From: Flavobacteriales bacterium
Lineage (GTDB): Bacteria; Bacteroidota; Bacteroidia; Flavobacteriales_F; PHOS-HE28
DNA: 64,000 nucleotides
Reading direction: 5' to 3'
Assembly: GCA_019638085.1 (NCBI GenBank)
Contig: JAHBUL010000008.1
Coordinates: forward strand, 124,001 to 188,000
Position numbers and translations under genes: made by a program
Shown: one piece after another, positions 61,287 to 64,000 of the stretch
How the letters are laid out: every line of letters starts with the position of its first letter
Numbering within the stretch: position 1 is the stretch's first letter
The notes under the pieces: model-generated
Told to the model about the DNA's origin: nothing
Seen by the model: only the letters and a program-made list of their open reading frames with translations
The model's database searches: none

Positions 61287-63497
61287 TCAGCGTACTGGGG
61301 CAGGTGGCGCCACGTCCCCGGTGGTCTCCGCCTTTACCGGGGCTTTCACCACGGTCATCTCATCCACCAGGTGCTTGGCACCTGCGAATTTGTCGATGGT
61401 CCACAACACGTAACGGATGTCCACACTGATGGTACGCTGAAGCTCCGGCTCGTAGGAGATATCACCGCTCATGGCTTCCCAGTTGCCATCGAAGGCAATG
61501 CCGATGAGTTCACCGTTCCCGTTGATCACCGGGCTGCCACTATTACCTCCAGTGATGTCATTCTCGCTGATGAAGTTGATCGGCAGGTTGCCGTTCTCAT
61601 CCGCATAGCGACCGAAATCTTTCGCTAAGAGCAATTCCTTTTGGCGTGCGGGCACACTGAACTCATCGCTGGTGGGATCTTCCTTCTGGAGGATACCGAT
61701 CTGCGTGGTGCTCAGGTCGTAATGCACCGCATCGGCCGGGCTGTAGTCGTTCACAATGCCGTAGGTGAGGCGCTCGGTGCTGTTGGCATTGGAGTACCAC
61801 ATTTTCTCCGGATCCTGCTCACGCATGGCGGCCACCATCAGGCGATAGCCTTTATCGATCTTCACTTGTGCATCCTGAATGGCGGGGCCAAGCACATTGC
61901 GGTACAAGCCGATGCTGCTCTCCATGGCCTGCATGCCCATGTCCTTCTGCAAGGTCTTCAGGTTCGGCTTGGCCAGAAAGGCCATCAGCCGCGTGCTGTC
62001 GGTGAGCACGCTCGTCTTGAACATGGCAGCCGCCCATTTATCGAAGTCGCCCTTGTACTTCTTCTTCACCGTGGCGATCACCTCGGGTTGCTGCGAGGGG
62101 TCCACATCCTCGCTGATCAGTTTGAACATCGCTGCGGTCACCGCTTGGTCCGTTGCCGGATCATAGTTCTTCCAGAATTCGCGGGCCCTGCCCTTGGCCT
62201 GATCGGCCATTGCAGTGATCACCTTGGTGTCCTTCGGGTCCTTCTCCAACTGCTTCATCAGGCCGTACAAACGGAAACCGAATACCACGGCCTCACTACC
62301 GAAGGCCGCCTCCTGCATGTAGGTGCTGGCCTTCTCGAACTGGGCGCGTTCCGCATAGCCATCGGCGAGGTCCTTCCGCACTTCCCCATATTTGGCTTGG
62401 CGTGTGGGATCGGCATTCACCCAGGCCATCAAGGCATCCTCCTGATCCTTCTTCCGTTCGAAGACATGCTGGGCCTTCAAGCCCTTCTGCTGACCGATGA
62501 AATACTTCCAGTAGTTGGCGATCTGCGCGTACTTGGCAGCATACTTCAAGCGCACCGCATTGTCCGTGTTCATGTGCTCCTTCATGATCTCGAGCTTCTC
62601 ACCGCGGATCTTCACCCGGCTGGGTTGCTCCACGTCCAGTGCCAGCTTCACGCCGTCGCTGTTGAGAAAGCGGTCCGTGCTTCCGGGGAAACCCATGATC
62701 ATGCTGAAATCACCCTTCTTCACGCCGTCCAAGCTCACCGGGAAGTGCCACTTGGGCTTGAAGGCGATATTATCAGCAGCGTACTCGGCAGGTTCGCCAT
62801 CGGGTCCGGTGTACACACGGAACATGCTGAAGTCGCCGGTGTGGCGCGGCCACTGCCAGTTGTCGGTATCGCCGCCGAACTTGCCGATGGCATTGGGGGG
62901 CGTACCCACGAGACGCACATCGGGATAGGTCTTGTACACGAAGAGATAGAACTCGTTCCCTTCGAACATCTGCTTGAAGTCCGCTTGGAAATGGGGTTGT
63001 CCTTCGGTGGCATTTCCTTCCAGCACCTGCGCCATCACACCGATCACGGAATCCCGCTGGGCCTCGCTCATCCCGTCGTTCAGGGCGGAGAGCACTGTAT
63101 CGGTCACATCGGTGATGTACTGTAGGAAGCTCACGGAGAAGCCTGCCGGTTTTTCCTGGCTCCGGTCCATCGCCCAGAACCCATCGGTGAGGATATCGTC
63201 CTCCACGGTGCTCAGGCTTTGGATGGCTGAATAGCCGCAGTGGTGGTTGGTGAGCATCAGGCCATCGGAGCTCACGAGCTCGCCGGTGCAGAAGCCACCA
63301 CCCAAACGGGCTACGGCATCCTTCATACTGGCCTTGTTGAGGCTGTAGATGTCCTCGGCAGTGAGCTTGAAGCCCAACTGGCGCATCTGGGCCTCGTTCA
63401 CCTGCTTCAGCTTGTTCAGCAGCCACATGCCCTCTCCGGCAAAGGCGCTACTCGCCGTGATCAAGGCCACGAGGAGCAAGGAAAAGATCTTCTTCAT
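61287..63497 (-). CDS. S46 family dipeptidyl-peptidase, DPP7 type
   Basis: A 736-residue periplasmic serine peptidase with signal peptide (KKIFSLLLVALITASSAFA). It has the S46 fold of a trypsin-like core plus helical insert: catalytic His in MLTNHHCGYSAI (85-86), the Asp region around KFGGDTDNWQWPRHTGDF, and Ser in TGGNSGSPVINGNGEL. The segment that decides S1 specificity reads AFDGNWEAMSGDI, as in DPP7 (Gly, hydrophobic P1), not the Arg of DPP11 (acidic P1). It should release dipeptides from the N-termini of oligopeptides, feeding amino acids to the cell. The ATG at 63497 starts the signal peptide. Confidence 0.94.
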   Translation of the reverse strand: MKKIFSLLLVALITASSAFAGEGMWLLNKLKQVNEAQMRQLGFKLTAEDIYSLNKASMKDAVARLGGGFCTGELVSSDGLMLTNHHCGYSAIQSLSTVEDDILTDGFWAMDRSQEKPAGFSVSFLQYITDVTDTVLSALNDGMSEAQRDSVIGVMAQVLEGNATEGQPHFQADFKQMFEGNEFYLFVYKTYPDVRLVGTPPNAIGKFGGDTDNWQWPRHTGDFSMFRVYTGPDGEPAEYAADNIAFKPKWHFPVSLDGVKKGDFSMIMGFPGSTDRFLNSDGVKLALDVEQPSRVKIRGEKLEIMKEHMNTDNAVRLKYAAKYAQIANYWKYFIGQQKGLKAQHVFERKKDQEDALMAWVNADPTRQAKYGEVRKDLADGYAERAQFEKASTYMQEAAFGSEAVVFGFRLYGLMKQLEKDPKDTKVITAMADQAKGRAREFWKNYDPATDQAVTAAMFKLISEDVDPSQQPEVIATVKKKYKGDFDKWAAAMFKTSVLTDSTRLMAFLAKPNLKTLQKDMGMQAMESSIGLYRNVLGPAIQDAQVKIDKGYRLMVAAMREQDPEKMWYSNANSTERLTYGIVNDYSPADAVHYDLSTTQIGILQKEDPTSDEFSVPARQKELLLAKDFGRYADENGNLPINFISENDITGGNSGSPVINGNGELIGIAFDGNWEAMSGDISYEPELQRTISVDIRYVLWTIDKFAGAKHLVDEMTVVKAPVKAETTGDVAPPAPVR

Positions 63498-63531
63498 ATC
63501 AGGGTTCTGGTATCGGTTATGGAAATGCAAT

Positions 63532-63549
63532 GGAACGGCTATCCGTTCC
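63532..63549 (-). promoter_or_regulatory. Perfect palindrome upstream of the S46 peptidase
   Basis: GGAACGG-CTAT-CCGTTCC, 7-bp arms, 34 bp upstream of the start codon and just downstream of TAAATTCG (63564-63557 on the minus strand), a one-mismatch -7 box. This position suits an operator or a leader hairpin that responds to nutrient state. Confidence 0.45.
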
Positions 63550-63612
63550 GGGGCCGCGAATTTAGTGGTTTACACAATGGTGCTGCGAACGAACCACAGG
63601 AATTGGGAGACC

Positions 63613-64000
63613 TTAGCGCAGGTCACCCACCTTGGTCCACTCAATGTTCGCCAGAAGCTCCTCTGCTCGTTGGGTGAAGTTCTTGAAGGCCTGGGGCGGC
63701 CCCACCCTGCCGATCACCTGCTTATCCTTGCCGTCCGCATGCACGCGAATGATCACGCTCGGCAGGTCCGTAACAGGCTTGTCGTACACATCATCCATGG
63801 CATAGAAGCCACGTGCTTCGGCCTCTTCCTTCAGTGCATTCATGATCGCGGCATCCACATGGCCGGTATAGCGCCCTTCTCGCGGCGCGAAGCGACGACC
63901 TTCATATATCGCTGAGCCATCCTCGAAGATGGTGAGCTTAAAAGTGGGGCAGGTCCCGAAGCAGGGGGTCCGCTCAAGGGAAAAGAATACACTGTCAGGC
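63613..64000 (-). CDS. DUF6438 domain protein, 5' end beyond the window
   Basis: The frame continues from the right edge to a stop at 63613, giving 129 residues of an incomplete protein. It reads VFFSLERTPCFGTCPTFKL, then TIFEDGSAIYEGRRFAPRE, GRYTGHVDAAIMNALKEEA, DDVYDKPVTDLPSVIIRVH and IGRVGPPQAFKNF. The CFGTCP motif followed by YEG and TDLPS is the DUF6438 pattern of Bacteroidota. A GTG at 63858 might look like a start, but it lies inside the domain. Function unknown; the complete protein probably carries a signal peptide beyond the window. Confidence 0.8.
   Translation of the reverse strand, partial: PDSVFFSLERTPCFGTCPTFKLTIFEDGSAIYEGRRFAPREGRYTGHVDAAIMNALKEEAEARGFYAMDDVYDKPVTDLPSVIIRVHADGKDKQVIGRVGPPQAFKNFTQRAEELLANIEWTKVGDLR

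Noticed and set aside
61641-63125. A 494-residue open frame on the plus strand
   Set aside because: Antisense to the S46 peptidase, with no recognisable motif or signal peptide.
63613-63858. A complete 81-residue gene starting at GTG 63858
   Set aside because: The same frame continues upstream to the window edge with clear DUF6438 sequence (CFGTCP), so the GTG is internal.

Overview
The window reads as chromosomal DNA of a GC-rich, uncultured-type member of the Bacteroidota, probably in or near the Flavobacteriales. The evidence is several secreted proteins with type IX secretion (T9SS) C-terminal sorting domains, a CHU_C-type gliding/adhesion C-terminus, SprB-like repeats, an S46 dipeptidyl-peptidase, a short CarB without the MGS domain, several families found mainly in Bacteroidota (DUF4783, DUF4834, DUF4173, DUF6438), and -7 boxes of the TAnnTTTG type. 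I see no rRNA, tRNA, transposase, phage core or CRISPR array.

Layout. 1-3478: rlmH with a frame-disrupted small gene and a truncated membrane-protein gene on the minus strand, divergent from a tightly coupled DUF4783-nadC-YihY operon. 3578-8470: a large M1 metallopeptidase fused to what looks like an outer-membrane barrel, then an AT-richer delta-60-repeat T9SS cargo. 8578-16493: a surface-polysaccharide/lipid-glycan locus (methyltransferase, two glycosyltransferases, a Wzx-like flippase, a giant YfhO-type membrane protein and its DUF4834 partner). 16659-24867: DEAD-box RNA helicase, methyltransferase, a helical-repeat protein, lipoprotein MsrA, a CHU_C adhesin-like protein, a lipoprotein and a DUF4173 membrane protein. 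25000-33326: beta-helix and repeat surface proteins, a HipA-like kinase/DUF3037 pair, a TspO-like membrane protein divergent from a multicopper-oxidase-like T9SS cargo (with an FNR/CRP-like palindrome between them), and a beta-propeller cargo. 33502-34344: a four-helix-bundle gene flanked by two copies of an imperfect hairpin element. 34368-39368: carB, a small periplasmic protein and an aminotransferase. 39629-51831: two paralogous T9SS cargo proteins and a tandem trio of tail-fibre-like surface proteins. 52072-64000: an alpha/beta hydrolase, TonB-dependent receptor, pyrG, yidC, an EI24 membrane protein, a small secreted beta-sandwich protein, an S46 peptidase of DPP7 type and the 3' part of a DUF6438 gene.

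How it fits together. Housekeeping genes (nucleotide and NAD synthesis, rRNA methylation, membrane insertion) alternate with genes for the cell envelope: secreted adhesins and enzymes, outer-membrane peptide digestion and uptake (M1-barrel, S46, TonB receptor) and surface glycan assembly.

The most unusual content is non-coding. Three islands (42328-42354, 44704-45290, 52889-53435) share one grammar: a left arm, a conserved core around CTCGAAGGG, and one or more right arms at fixed spacing. The stem word changes between islands by a matched three-base exchange in both arms (TTC/GAA against CAC/GTG), which points to selection on base pairing. With the hairpin-flanked four-helix-bundle gene, these are the best candidates here for an undescribed system. 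All functional calls rest on reading the sequence and on remembered family features; no searches were run.
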